NCBI GenBank assembly: GCA_023423895.1
Contig: JAFAER010000012.1
Span: 1 to 64,000 of the forward strand
DNA length: 64,000 nt
Source: Pseudomonadota bacterium
GTDB taxonomy: Bacteria; Myxococcota_A; Polyangia; Polyangiales; Polyangiaceae
Reading direction: 5' to 3'
The notes under the pieces are model-generated. The model was not told where the DNA came from. It did no database searches and saw only the letters and a list, made by a program, of their open reading frames with translations. Each line of letters starts with the position of its first letter. Within the stretch, counting starts at the first letter, position 1. The position numbers and the translations under genes were made by a program. Shown in pieces: positions 19,060-31,263 of this stretch.

Positions 19060-20625
19060 ATGCGGGAGACACTGGAGAGCTACACGCTCGTGTTCGGAGT
19101 GGGCGCTGCCGTTGCGGTCGGCGCGAAACGAATCGGCATGCCGTACAACGTGGCGCTCGTCGTCATCGGCCTGCTGCTCGTCTTCGCGAACGTCCTGCCG
19201 CATGCGCAGCTCGATCCCGAGGTCGTCCTCGTCGCGTTCTTGCCGGTGCTCGTCTTCGAAGCGGCGCTCTTCGCGGATGCAGACAGCCTTCGCGATGCTC
19301 GGAAGCCGATCCTCGGCCTCGCCGTTCCCGGCGTCGGGATCTCGCTCGTCGCTACCGCGGGTGTCGCGACGTTCGCGCTCGGCATGCCGTTCACGGCGGC
19401 GCTCCTCCTCGGCGCGCTCCTCTCCATCACGGACACCGTCAGCGTCCTCCTCGCGTTCCGGAGCATCCGCGTTCCACATCGGCTCGCTGCGATCATGGAG
19501 GGCGAGAGCCTCTTCAACGACGGCACGGCGCTCGTCCTCGTGAGCCTCACGAGCACCATCCTCGCGACCGGCCACGTGGACTACGCGGCGACGACGCGCG
19601 CTCTGCTCCTCGCGATCGTCGGCGGCGTCGGCGTGGGCGCGATGTTCGGTTGGGTCGGAGCCGCTGCGCTCCGCCGGACGCCGGATCACCTGACCGGCAT
19701 CCTGACGTCGGGCGTCCTCGTGTTCGCGACGTCCCTCCTCGCCGAGCGCATCCACGCTTCGCCGGTCATCGCCGTCGTCGTCGCCGCGCTCGTCGTCGGC
19801 CGTGCAGCGCGGCATGCGCTCGAGCCTTCACGCGTCCTCGCGCTCCAGGGCTTCTGGGAGGCGATCGGCTTCAGCATCAACGTCCTCCTGTTCGCGCTCG
19901 TCGGCATGCAGATCGACGCGCGCATGTTCCTGACCGAGGCCGGCTCGATCCTCGCCGCGCTCCTCGCTCTCCACGTCGGGCGCGCCGTTGCGGTCTACGG
20001 CACGTTCGCGATCCTCGGGACGGTGGGGCGCGAGCCCGTCCCAGCTCGCTGGCAGCACGTCATGGTCTTCGGCAACATCAAGGGTGCGCTCTCGATGGCC
20101 GCCGTGCTCGCGACTCCTGCTGACCTTCCGTACCGCGCGCGGCTCATCACGATCGTCTTCGGTGTCACGTTCGTGACGTTGATCACGCAAGCGCTGCCGT
20201 TCCGCCGCTTCCTCAAGTTCCTCGACGTCGGCGGGACCACGAACGACGTGTTCGACGCGGCGCGCGCGCGCCTCATCGCGGCGCGCCGCGGTCAGACGGA
20301 GCTCGACAGCATGCTCGGCACGGGCCTTCTTTCGCGCGCCGAGCACGCCGAACGCCGCGCTGCCTTCCAGCGCACCATCATCGAGGCCGAGACCGAGCTG
20401 CGGACGCCGGCAGCCGACGAGGCCGAAGACTCGATCATCGACGCTGCCGTGCTCGCCGCTCAGAAAGCGGCGCTCCTCGACGCAGCCCGACGCGGTCTCG
20501 TCGCCAACGAGACGGCAGAGAAGCAGATCTCCGACATCGATCGGCGGCTGCTCAAGCTCTCCGCGGTGCACGCGGAGCCCTCGGCACATACCCCCTCGAT
20601 CATGCCGCCACCGGAGGCAACATGA
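19060..20625 (+). CDS. CPA1-family Na+(K+)/H+ antiporter
   Basis: A 521-residue antiporter with about 12 transmembrane segments in the first 400 residues and a cytoplasmic helical tail. Family features include SITDTVSVLLAF, EGESLFNDGTALVL and the GNIKGALSMA segment, which matches the conserved ion-binding helices of NhaP/NHE proteins. The start at 19060 follows a good ribosome-binding site (AGAAGG). Its last 4 bp overlap the start of the next gene, a KTN/TrkA-type protein, so the two are translationally coupled and probably form one complex. Confidence 0.88.
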   Translation: MRETLESYTLVFGVGAAVAVGAKRIGMPYNVALVVIGLLLVFANVLPHAQLDPEVVLVAFLPVLVFEAALFADADSLRDARKPILGLAVPGVGISLVATAGVATFALGMPFTAALLLGALLSITDTVSVLLAFRSIRVPHRLAAIMEGESLFNDGTALVLVSLTSTILATGHVDYAATTRALLLAIVGGVGVGAMFGWVGAAALRRTPDHLTGILTSGVLVFATSLLAERIHASPVIAVVVAALVVGRAARHALEPSRVLALQGFWEAIGFSINVLLFALVGMQIDARMFLTEAGSILAALLALHVGRAVAVYGTFAILGTVGREPVPARWQHVMVFGNIKGALSMAAVLATPADLPYRARLITIVFGVTFVTLITQALPFRRFLKFLDVGGTTNDVFDAARARLIAARRGQTELDSMLGTGLLSRAEHAERRAAFQRTIIEAETELRTPAADEAEDSIIDAAVLAAQKAALLDAARRGLVANETAEKQISDIDRRLLKLSAVHAEPSAHTPSIMPPPEAT

Positions 20626-21308
20626 AGATGAAGATCATCATCGCAGGCGCGGGCCGCGGTGGGTTGAACCTCGCGGTCCACCTGCAGAACCAGGGACACT
20701 CCGTGCTCATCCTCGAGCGCGATCCGGTCGTCGCCAAGCTCGCGACCGACGCCTACGGGATCGTCGTGCTGACCGGCGACGCAACGGACGCGGCGACCTT
20801 GCGGCAGGCCCAGCCCGATCGCGCCGACGCCATGCTGGCGATGCTCCATCGCGATGCCGACAACCTCGGCGTTGCGCTGCTCGCTCGCGCGCTCGGCGCG
20901 AAGCGGCTCATCGTGCGCATGCGCGATCCCTCCTATCGGTCCGTCTACGAGGAGGTCGGCATCCGCCAGATCCTGTCGGAGACGGAGATCCTCGTCGGCG
21001 CGCTCGCGACGGCGATCGAGTTCGAGGCGGTTCGACACTCGATGGTCCTCGGCTCTGGCGAAGCCATCGCCGTCGAGCTCACGATCCCCGACCGTGCCTG
21101 GGTCATCGGCAAGGCCGTGAGCGAGATCGGCGCCCACGCTGCGTTCCCGCGCTCGTGTGTCATCGCCGGCATGGCGAAGGGCGGGACGATCCAGGCGCCG
21201 CGCGGCGCGTCGGTCGTCGAAGGGGCCATGGATCTGCTGCTGGTCTCCGCGCGCGAGGATCTGTCGGCGGTCGTCGACTTCTTCCTGCGCGACAAGGAAC
21301 CTCGCTGA
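20622..21308 (+). CDS. TrkA-type KTN/RCK regulatory protein
   Basis: A 228-residue cytoplasmic protein. Residues 3-120 form a Rossmann RCK-N domain with the nucleotide motif GAGRGG and an acidic end to strand 2 (LILERD). Residues about 140-222 form the RCK-C (TrkA-C) domain. Such proteins bind NAD(H), ATP or cyclic nucleotides and gate potassium channels, transporters or KefC-type antiporters. The ATGA overlap with the antiporter gene makes it the likely gating subunit of that antiporter, rather than part of a Trk channel, for which no membrane subunit is present here. Confidence 0.82.
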   Translation: MKMKIIIAGAGRGGLNLAVHLQNQGHSVLILERDPVVAKLATDAYGIVVLTGDATDAATLRQAQPDRADAMLAMLHRDADNLGVALLARALGAKRLIVRMRDPSYRSVYEEVGIRQILSETEILVGALATAIEFEAVRHSMVLGSGEAIAVELTIPDRAWVIGKAVSEIGAHAAFPRSCVIAGMAKGGTIQAPRGASVVEGAMDLLLVSAREDLSAVVDFFLRDKEPR

Positions 21309-21556
21309 ACTCGGCGCTCGCGGGACTCTTCGCGAGCGCGGCACGGAGCTCTGCGTTCATCGATGTGCGCGCTTCGGGCGCGCGCGATTTCTCCTGCTCG
21401 AGCTGGAATGAGCAGCCCTCGACGATTGTCGGGGGAGCTTGATGCGCTCGTGGCGGCCAGGTCGGCCGTAACGCGAGCGCGGGTGCACGTTCATCTGGAC
21501 CGCGTGGCCCACGTGGTCCACGTGGCGTGCCGCAAGAGCAAGGAGAACAGCTCGAG
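21309..21556. other. Short intergenic region
   Basis: It contains no gene I can support. A palindromic stretch with GTGGCCCACGTGGTCCACGTGG near 21503-21525 could form a hairpin upstream of the small membrane-protein gene. Confidence 0.3.
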
Positions 21557-21787
21557 ATGAAGAGGATGAGAGAGCTCGTCGGTCTGGCCCTTCTGGCAGC
21601 CGGCGTTGGCGGGGTGTTCGTCGGTGTCCACGGGGTGAGCGGGGGCGAGGCTGGTTACGGCGGGCCGGCCCTCGGCGCGGGCGCCGTCGCGAACGTGCTC
21701 GCGTATCGGGTGCTCCGCACGACGACGCGCCCGACCGGCGAAGCCGCGTCCGAGTCGAGCGCGGGCAGCGCCGGGCGCAAGACCTGA
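21557..21787 (+). CDS. Small hypothetical membrane protein
   Basis: A 76-residue frame. The ATG at 21557 is preceded by a purine-rich stretch (AAGGAGAAC near 21539-21547). Two hydrophobic Gly/Ala/Val-rich segments (about 6-24 and 34-48) suggest two membrane passes. No family is recognised. It lies 42 bp before the next gene on the same strand. Confidence 0.45.
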   Translation: MKRMRELVGLALLAAGVGGVFVGVHGVSGGEAGYGGPALGAGAVANVLAYRVLRTTTRPTGEAASESSAGSAGRKT

Positions 21788-21829
21788 GCAGGTCGCGACG
21801 CAGCCACCTGGTATCTTCACGGCGGCCGG

Positions 21830-22309
21830 ATGAAGAAGAAGCGACCGCCTACCCACGCAGCGCCGCCGGCAGCTCCTTCCTCGGGAGAGGAGCTCGTCGA
21901 CGCGGCGCGCGGGGTGATCATCGAGGCCGATCGGCTGCTTGCTGGGAGGAAGCCTCCAACGGAGCGCTTCCGTGCTGCCGTGGAGAAGCTCCGCGCGCTC
22001 GTGCCCGGTCTCGTGCTCGATGCCGACGTCTCGCGTGTCCCGGAGGAGCACGCGAAGACGACCTCCGCGCGCACGCCAGAAGAATGGGACCAGCGCGTGC
22101 TCGAGTGGGCGCTGCAGCAAGACGGCCCCTTCACGCTCGAGCGCGCCTTCACCGCGCTCGCGCCGAACACGCCAATCGACTCGCCCGAACATGTGGCGAT
22201 CGCGGCGAGCTTGAAGCGCCTGCCGCGCAGCCAGTTCACCGTCTCCTGGTACATGGCCAACACGGCGCTCGCGCCCGTGTGGACGAGACAGGCGAAGCAC
22301 GCGAAGTAA
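21830..22309 (+). CDS. Hypothetical protein
   Basis: A 159-residue, soluble-looking protein: Pro/Ala-rich first 25 residues, then mostly helical. Near its end it has a segment (SLKRLPRSQFTVSWYMAN) that may form a small folded unit. No signal peptide, membrane segment or known motif is seen. A TATCTT hexamer at 21812-21817 could be its -10 element, giving a very short leader. Confidence 0.5.
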   Translation: MKKKRPPTHAAPPAAPSSGEELVDAARGVIIEADRLLAGRKPPTERFRAAVEKLRALVPGLVLDADVSRVPEEHAKTTSARTPEEWDQRVLEWALQQDGPFTLERAFTALAPNTPIDSPEHVAIAASLKRLPRSQFTVSWYMANTALAPVWTRQAKHAK

Positions 22310-22404
22310 CGCGGCGCCTACGGTTGCCTCGCGGCTCCAGGGCGGGCGGCCAGGACGCGCTTTCCATCAACGTCGCCAACGCGTACTCTCGAGCTTGCGG
22401 ACAC

Positions 22405-22854
22405 ATGCCGAGGCCGATCATCCGCGCCCCTGTCGATGGGAAGTGCCGCGTGTGCGGGTCGACCGACTTCGGCACGCGGAATCGCTGCAAACCGTGTCGT
22501 GCGAAGCAATCACGCGAACGGTGGGCACGCGACGAAGCACTCCGGAAGTCGACGGCGGAACGCAAACGCAACTGGCGAAGAGCGAACCCCGACAAAGCGC
22601 GCGCAGAGGATCGACGGACCAACTACGGCGTGCTGGAAGCTGAGTTCCAGGCGATGCTCGCCGCGCAGAAGAATCGTTGCGCGATCTGCCGTCAGCCCGG
22701 TCCGAACTGCGTGGACCATTGCCATGCGACGGGACGCTTCCGTGGCGTGCTGTGTCGTCGCTGCAACGCGGGGCTCGGACAGTTTCGCGACGAGCCAGCC
22801 CTCATGCGTGAGGCGGCGCGTTACGTGGAGACGCGCCGCACGAAGGGACGGTAA
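22405..22854 (+). CDS. Endonuclease VII-type HNH nuclease
   Basis: A 149-residue nuclease. The N-terminal 31 residues hold a zinc-ribbon-like unit (C14, C17, C28, C31), followed by a basic helical linker. The C-terminal HNH/recombination-endonuclease-VII core has CAIC (92-95), VDHCH (103-107) with the catalytic His, and CRRC (117-120). Such proteins occur in phages and other mobile DNA. Its stop codon ends 3 bp from the 3' end of the tRNA-Phe gene on the other strand, which suggests entry with an element that once used the tRNA. The ATG at 22405 is used as it starts the zinc unit. Confidence 0.75.
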   Translation: MPRPIIRAPVDGKCRVCGSTDFGTRNRCKPCRAKQSRERWARDEALRKSTAERKRNWRRANPDKARAEDRRTNYGVLEAEFQAMLAAQKNRCAICRQPGPNCVDHCHATGRFRGVLCRRCNAGLGQFRDEPALMREAARYVETRRTKGR

Positions 22855-22857
22855 CGG

Positions 22858-22930
22858 TGCCTGGACACGGAGTCGAACCGCGGACACGGGGATTTTCAAT
22901 CCCCTGCTCTACCAACTGAGCTATCCAGGC
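22858..22930 (-). tRNA. tRNA-Phe (anticodon GAA)
   Basis: A 73-nt cloverleaf on the minus strand. The acceptor arms GCCTGGA and TCCAGGC pair. The D arm is GCTC...GAGC. The anticodon stem is GGGGA/TCCCC around the loop TTGAAAA, so the anticodon is GAA. The T arm contains GGTTCGACTCC. The discriminator is A and no CCA is encoded. Confidence 0.95.
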
Positions 22931-22942
22931 GAAGCGAGGTGC

Positions 22943-22971
22943 ACAATCGTGAATGCGGCCCCCTTTGTCAA
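22943..22971 (-). promoter_or_regulatory. Promoter of tRNA-Phe
   Basis: Read on the minus strand there is a perfect -35 TTGACA (22971-22966), a 17-nt spacer and a -10 GATTGT (22948-22943). The predicted start is only a few bases before the mature 5' end at 22930. The -10 is weak but the -35 and spacing are optimal. Confidence 0.7.
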
Positions 22972-23024
22972 GCGTGACTTGCGAGGTGGCTCGTCGGAAG
23001 CGACGTTCGGCCTCATTCGCTGCA

Positions 23025-23474
23025 TCACGAATCGTCGAACGGAGCCGACTCGAGCTGCTCCGGCATCGCGCCGTCGGGCAGGGCCGTGCCCGGCGTGACA
23101 TAGCGCCCCGACGCGATCGCCCGCGCGTGCGCGGGTGGCCGACGCGCCAGGGTGTAGACGAACGCTTCGAGCTCCTCGGCGTGCGCGGAAGCGAGCGCGA
23201 TCCGTTCGCGGACGTAGAGCTCCGGACAGCCTTCGAAGGCATCGAGCTCGCGGAGGGCCGAGTCGTCGATCTCCCAGACCTCACCCTCGATGCAGGTCGT
23301 CGGGGGCGCCGACGACCGCGCGACGGGCAGCAGGGCAGGGTAGGGGCCGAGGTCGACCAGCGTCCGCGGCTCCCGCGTGCGGGCCGTCGACACGAACGTG
23401 CAGCCGAGCCGCGTGAGGACGGAGTGATTGGCGCCCGCACGCATCAGCGTGCCGTAGACGAAGACGAGCGGCAT
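23025..23474 (-). CDS. Gamma-glutamylcyclotransferase-like (AIG2/GGCT) protein
   Basis: A 149-residue protein. The motif VFVYGTLM (4-11) forms the substrate-binding loop of the GGCT fold. DAFEGCP supplies the conserved acidic residue expected to act as general base, and YVRERI is the following strand. Such enzymes release 5-oxoproline from gamma-glutamyl peptides or amines; the exact substrate is unknown. The start at 23474 gives the canonical N-terminus. It is convergent with the HNH gene, separated by the tRNA, and divergent from the first kinase gene. Confidence 0.8.
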   Translation of the reverse strand: MPLVFVYGTLMRAGANHSVLTRLGCTFVSTARTREPRTLVDLGPYPALLPVARSSAPPTTCIEGEVWEIDDSALRELDAFEGCPELYVRERIALASAHAEELEAFVYTLARRPPAHARAIASGRYVTPGTALPDGAMPEQLESAPFDDS

Positions 23475-23617
23475 GGTCGACCCTCGAACGATACCCGCAC
23501 GACCGGGCCGGGCGAGCGCGACCGTCCGCGGCCGTCGCGCTCGTCGCGCTCGGCACGCCGATCCGCGAAACGAAAAACTGCGCCGCACGGTCCAGCGTCC
23601 TCTACGCTGGGCGGCCC

Positions 23618-25762
<2,145 letters not shown>

Positions 25763-25883
25763 AGTCGCTCCGATGAGCGCGACGCGGTCGAGCTCGAGCG
25801 CTGGGCTGGATCGTGGGCTGGATCACAATGGAACCGGAGAATGGTTTCCAGCGTAGACCCTTTGGTAAGCTGCCAACGCTTCG
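25763..25883. other. Short spacer between the two kinase genes
   Basis: 121 bp with no gene. A TAAGCT hexamer at 25866-25871, 12 nt before the ATG, may be a -10 element for the second kinase gene. Confidence 0.35.
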
Positions 25884-28073
25884 ATGACTTCAGCGGACCC
25901 GCTCTCACTCGTCGGCACGACCGTCTCGGAGAAATACGAGATCGAGAAAGCCGTTGGCGAGGGCGGCTTCGCGATCGTCTACCGGGCGCGGCACACCGTC
26001 TGGAACCGGCCGGTCGCGATCAAGGTCTTCCGCGCGCTCGGCGATCTGCCGCCGGACCGACGCCGGGATCTGGTCGAGAGCTTCATCCAGGAGGGCCGCC
26101 TTCTCGCCGATCTGTCGGAACGGTCGGCGGCGATCTGTCAGGCGCGTGACGTCGGGACGCTGAGGACCCGCGACGGGCGCGAGCTCCCGTACATGGTCCT
26201 CGAGTGGCTCGAAGGGCGCTCACTCGAGCAAGTGCTCGAAGCGGAGAAGGCGGCGGGCATGCCGGCGCGGACCTCCGAGCAGGCGCTCCGGCTCCTCGAG
26301 CCCGCGGCCCTGGCGCTCGCGCTGGCGCACAAGAAGGGCATCGCGCATCGGGACGTGAAGCCCGCGAACCTCTTCATCCTCGGCGACCCGCGGGGTGAAT
26401 TCACGGTCAAGCTGCTGGACTTCGGGATCGCGAAGGTGGTCCAGGACGTCCAGCGGCTCGGCGGATCGTTCGCCCAGACGCAAGGCGTCGTCTCGTCGTT
26501 CACGCCCGCGTACGGCGCGCCCGAGCAGTTCTCGCGCACGCAGGGAGCTACGGGGCCGTGGACCGACGTGTTCGCGCTCGGTCTCATCTTCACGGAGCTC
26601 CTGACGCAGGAAGCGCCGCTTCGTGGCGACGATCTCACGCAGCTCGCGTTCGCCTCGATGGATCCGAGGCGCCGCCCGACGCCGCGCACGTACGGCGCCG
26701 ACGTCCCGGATGCGGTCGAGGCCGTCCTGCGGCGAGCGCTGGCGGTTGCGCCGGACGAACGCTTCCAGTCGACCGGAGAGCTCTGGGACGCGCTGCGAAG
26801 CGCGCTCGCCATGGAGCCCACGCGCGCCTTCGGGACCATCGAGTCGTCGCGGTCGGCGTCGGTCCCGCAGCTCACCGCGCTGGCGCCGCCGCCTGGTACG
26901 GCGACGCAGCCGTCGGGCTTCGATCGAGGAACGTCGTCGCCCACGTTCGTCGACAGCGCGAGCGCCGTCCGCGCAGCAGGCACGACCGGACCGCGGCCGG
27001 CTGCGCAGACGCCGCAGACGCCCGCGCATCCGACGATGCGAGCGGCGCCGCCGGCGCATGTCGGGGCAGCGGGCGCGCAGAAGGGGAGCAGCGCCGCGCT
27101 CTTCGCCGCCGGAGGTGCAGGTGTCCTCCTGCTCGCAGGCATCGTCGCGGCGGGCGCGTGGTTCTTCGCGTTCCGCGGGAAGGAGCCCGTTCCCGCGGCG
27201 GCGCCCGTCGCGACCGCGTCGTCCTCCGTCGCTCCCGTAGTGATGACGCCGCCGCCGCCGTCCTGTCCCGAGGGCATGACGAAGATCCCAGGCGGCAAGT
27301 TCTTCATGGGCTCGGACGACCGCAAGGACGAGGAGCACGAGCGCCCGGCGCATCAGGTGACGCTGAGCCCGTATTGCATGGACACGACCGAGGTCACGGT
27401 CGCGCAGTACAAGGCATGCAGCGACCGCGGCGAGTGCAAGCGCGCGCCGAAGGAGAACGAGTGGGAAGGCATCGACAAGGCCTCCCGCAACCTCTACGAC
27501 CCGCTCTGCAACATCCGCGAGCCCGAAGAGAAGGCGAACCATCCGATCAACTGCGTCGACTGGGAGCTCGCCGATGCCTTCTGCAAGGCCGTCGGCAAGC
27601 GACTGCCCACCGAGGCCGAGTGGGAGTTCGCGACGCGCGGGTCGGACGGCCGAAAGTACCCGTGGGGTGATGATCCTCCGACGACGGGAGGCTTCCTCAA
27701 CGCTTGCGGCAAGGAGTGCGTCGCGTGGGGGAAGAAACACCCCGATCCCGACAATCCGCTCGTCGCGATGTACGCCGTCGATGACGGATTCGCGACGACG
27801 GCGCCCGCGGGCTCGTTCCCGAAGGGCGCGTCACCGTGGGGCCTCGAGGACGTCGTCGGCAACGTCTGGGAGTGGGTCGCCGACTGGTACGCGCCGTACA
27901 GCGCCGACGCGGCGACCGACCCGATGGGACCCGAGAGCGGCACCGAACGCGTTCTCCGCGGCGGAGCATGGAACGGCTCGGACCCTGCGTGGGTGCGCCC
28001 CACCTATCGCTTCAAGAGCGACCCGAAGCTCCGCAGCCACGGCATCGGCCTCCGCTGCGCGAAGGCGCTTTAG
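25884..28073 (+). CDS. Ser/Thr kinase fused to FGE-sulfatase-like domain (paralogue)
   Basis: A 729-residue homologue of the preceding protein with the same order: kinase domain (GEGGFAIV, Lys47, HRDVKPAN near 155, DFGIAK, GAPEQF), a low-complexity Thr/Pro/Ala linker, one transmembrane helix (about 400-422) and a C-terminal FGE-sulfatase domain from about 458. It keeps the same Cys pattern and the RLPTEAEWEF and GNVWEWVADWY motifs. The linkers are the least similar part, so the two receptors may have diverged in wiring more than in output. It ends convergent with the third kinase gene. Confidence 0.88.
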   Translation: MTSADPLSLVGTTVSEKYEIEKAVGEGGFAIVYRARHTVWNRPVAIKVFRALGDLPPDRRRDLVESFIQEGRLLADLSERSAAICQARDVGTLRTRDGRELPYMVLEWLEGRSLEQVLEAEKAAGMPARTSEQALRLLEPAALALALAHKKGIAHRDVKPANLFILGDPRGEFTVKLLDFGIAKVVQDVQRLGGSFAQTQGVVSSFTPAYGAPEQFSRTQGATGPWTDVFALGLIFTELLTQEAPLRGDDLTQLAFASMDPRRRPTPRTYGADVPDAVEAVLRRALAVAPDERFQSTGELWDALRSALAMEPTRAFGTIESSRSASVPQLTALAPPPGTATQPSGFDRGTSSPTFVDSASAVRAAGTTGPRPAAQTPQTPAHPTMRAAPPAHVGAAGAQKGSSAALFAAGGAGVLLLAGIVAAGAWFFAFRGKEPVPAAAPVATASSSVAPVVMTPPPPSCPEGMTKIPGGKFFMGSDDRKDEEHERPAHQVTLSPYCMDTTEVTVAQYKACSDRGECKRAPKENEWEGIDKASRNLYDPLCNIREPEEKANHPINCVDWELADAFCKAVGKRLPTEAEWEFATRGSDGRKYPWGDDPPTTGGFLNACGKECVAWGKKHPDPDNPLVAMYAVDDGFATTAPAGSFPKGASPWGLEDVVGNVWEWVADWYAPYSADAATDPMGPESGTERVLRGGAWNGSDPAWVRPTYRFKSDPKLRSHGIGLRCAKAL

Positions 28074-28116
28074 CGAACGCGGGTCGCGCGAGCGCGATCA
28101 CGCTTTAGCCAACGCG

Positions 28117-30090
<1,974 letters not shown>

Positions 30091-30099
30091 GCCCGAATG

Positions 30100-30963
30100 C
30101 TACCTCCTCGCGCGAGCGAAGCCGAAGTCGATCTGCGGTTCCTGAGGCGCTTCGTCCGTGTTCGTTGCGGCCGACATCGGCTCGATGCAGCGCGGGCCTT
30201 CGTGTCGGACGTCGTTGACCCAGGTGGAGACCGGCACGGCGACGAGCTCGCGGGCACGACGCTCGAGCAGGTCCGGGGCCTGATCGAGCAGCCGCGACAC
30301 CTCCTCCGGGCTGCCTCCGAGCCAGGTCGACCACTCCTCGGGCGAGAGCACGAGCGGCATCCGATCGTGCAGGTCGTTCATCGCGCCCGCCGCGCGCGTC
30401 GTCAGCACGGCGCAGCTCTCGATGCGCTCGGGTTTGGGCGCGTTCGCGTCGGACGGAGCGCCGGCGCCCTCTGGTGCGGGCGGTCGCCACGCGTCCCAGA
30501 CGGCTCCGATCGCGAACGGTCCGTGTTCGCTCTTGCGGATGTGATGCGGGACCCGCCGGCCGTCGGGGAGCGTCTTCCACTCGAAGAAGCCGTCGATGAC
30601 GACGAGGCAGCGCTGCCGCTTGAAGGCGTCGCGGAACGCGGGCGACCGGGGCGCGGTCTCGACCCGCGCCTGGATGCACTTGCTGGCGATTCTTTTCGCC
30701 TCCGCCGCCTTCGCCCACCACGGGATGAGGCCCCAGCGGACGACGGCCAGCTCTCGGGCAACCGCGGTGCCGGCGCTCGGATCATGGTCGGCGCCGCCTC
30801 GCCCGTCGTCGGCTCCGTGCCTCATCCCGTGGTGGGCGCGCACGGTGAGGATCGGTTGCGTCGGCGCGATGTTGAAGCGCGCGGGACCGATGTCGATCGG
30901 GTCCACGTCGAACAGACGCGCCACGTCTTCGGCCGGGCTCGAGAGGGTCGCGCGCCCACACAT
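30100..30963 (-). CDS. SRAP (HMCES/YedK) abasic-site-processing protein
   Basis: A 287-residue member of the SRAP family. The start at 30963 gives Met-Cys, so Cys2 becomes the N-terminal catalytic residue that crosslinks to abasic sites in single-stranded DNA. Other hallmarks are the RFNIAPTQ segment, WGLIPWW, GFFEWK with the conserved Glu, and HDRMPLVL with the conserved His. It shields abasic sites at stalled forks. It is somewhat longer than typical bacterial forms (about 220 residues), with an extra insertion around residues 50-65. Its stop is 9 bp from the third kinase gene's start on the same strand. Confidence 0.9.
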   Translation of the reverse strand: MCGRATLSSPAEDVARLFDVDPIDIGPARFNIAPTQPILTVRAHHGMRHGADDGRGGADHDPSAGTAVARELAVVRWGLIPWWAKAAEAKRIASKCIQARVETAPRSPAFRDAFKRQRCLVVIDGFFEWKTLPDGRRVPHHIRKSEHGPFAIGAVWDAWRPPAPEGAGAPSDANAPKPERIESCAVLTTRAAGAMNDLHDRMPLVLSPEEWSTWLGGSPEEVSRLLDQAPDLLERRARELVAVPVSTWVNDVRHEGPRCIEPMSAATNTDEAPQEPQIDFGFARARR

Positions 30964-31263
30964 GACGGACGAACCTAGCGCGATCGCGCCCGCGCCTCCT
31001 CCCATGAGCTGGGGAACCGCTGGATCCACCCCTGGATCAGGTACTCCACAGGAGGATTGCAGCGCACCTGTAACCGCGAGGCGCGGTGCGCGCAAGGCGA
31101 TGAAACTGTTGAGAAGTGGTGCCGAGGGTACATGTCCTACATCTGCGGCATGGTGAGTGCTCTATCCCTCGTCGCCACCGCACGGTGGAGGGGACTCGAG
31201 ACGGGACGCGACGCCCACGGACCAGCGGCGGCGGCGCGATGAAGGACGGAGAGGACGACGACC
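30964..31263. other. Intergenic region upstream of the MYXO-CTERM protein gene
   Basis: 300 bp without a gene. It contains a 7-bp inverted repeat GCGCACC / GGTGCGC (31062-31068 and 31085-31091) and no convincing -35/-10 pair. Promoters for both divergent neighbours must lie here. Confidence 0.4.

Noticed and set aside
20622..21308. TrkA of a Trk potassium-uptake system
   Set aside because: No TrkH/TrkG-type membrane protein nearby; the gene is coupled to an antiporter instead.
28067..28111. Direct repeat GCTTTAGCnAACGCG near the end of the second kinase gene
   Set aside because: Short, only two copies, one inside the stop region; most likely chance in GC-rich sequence.
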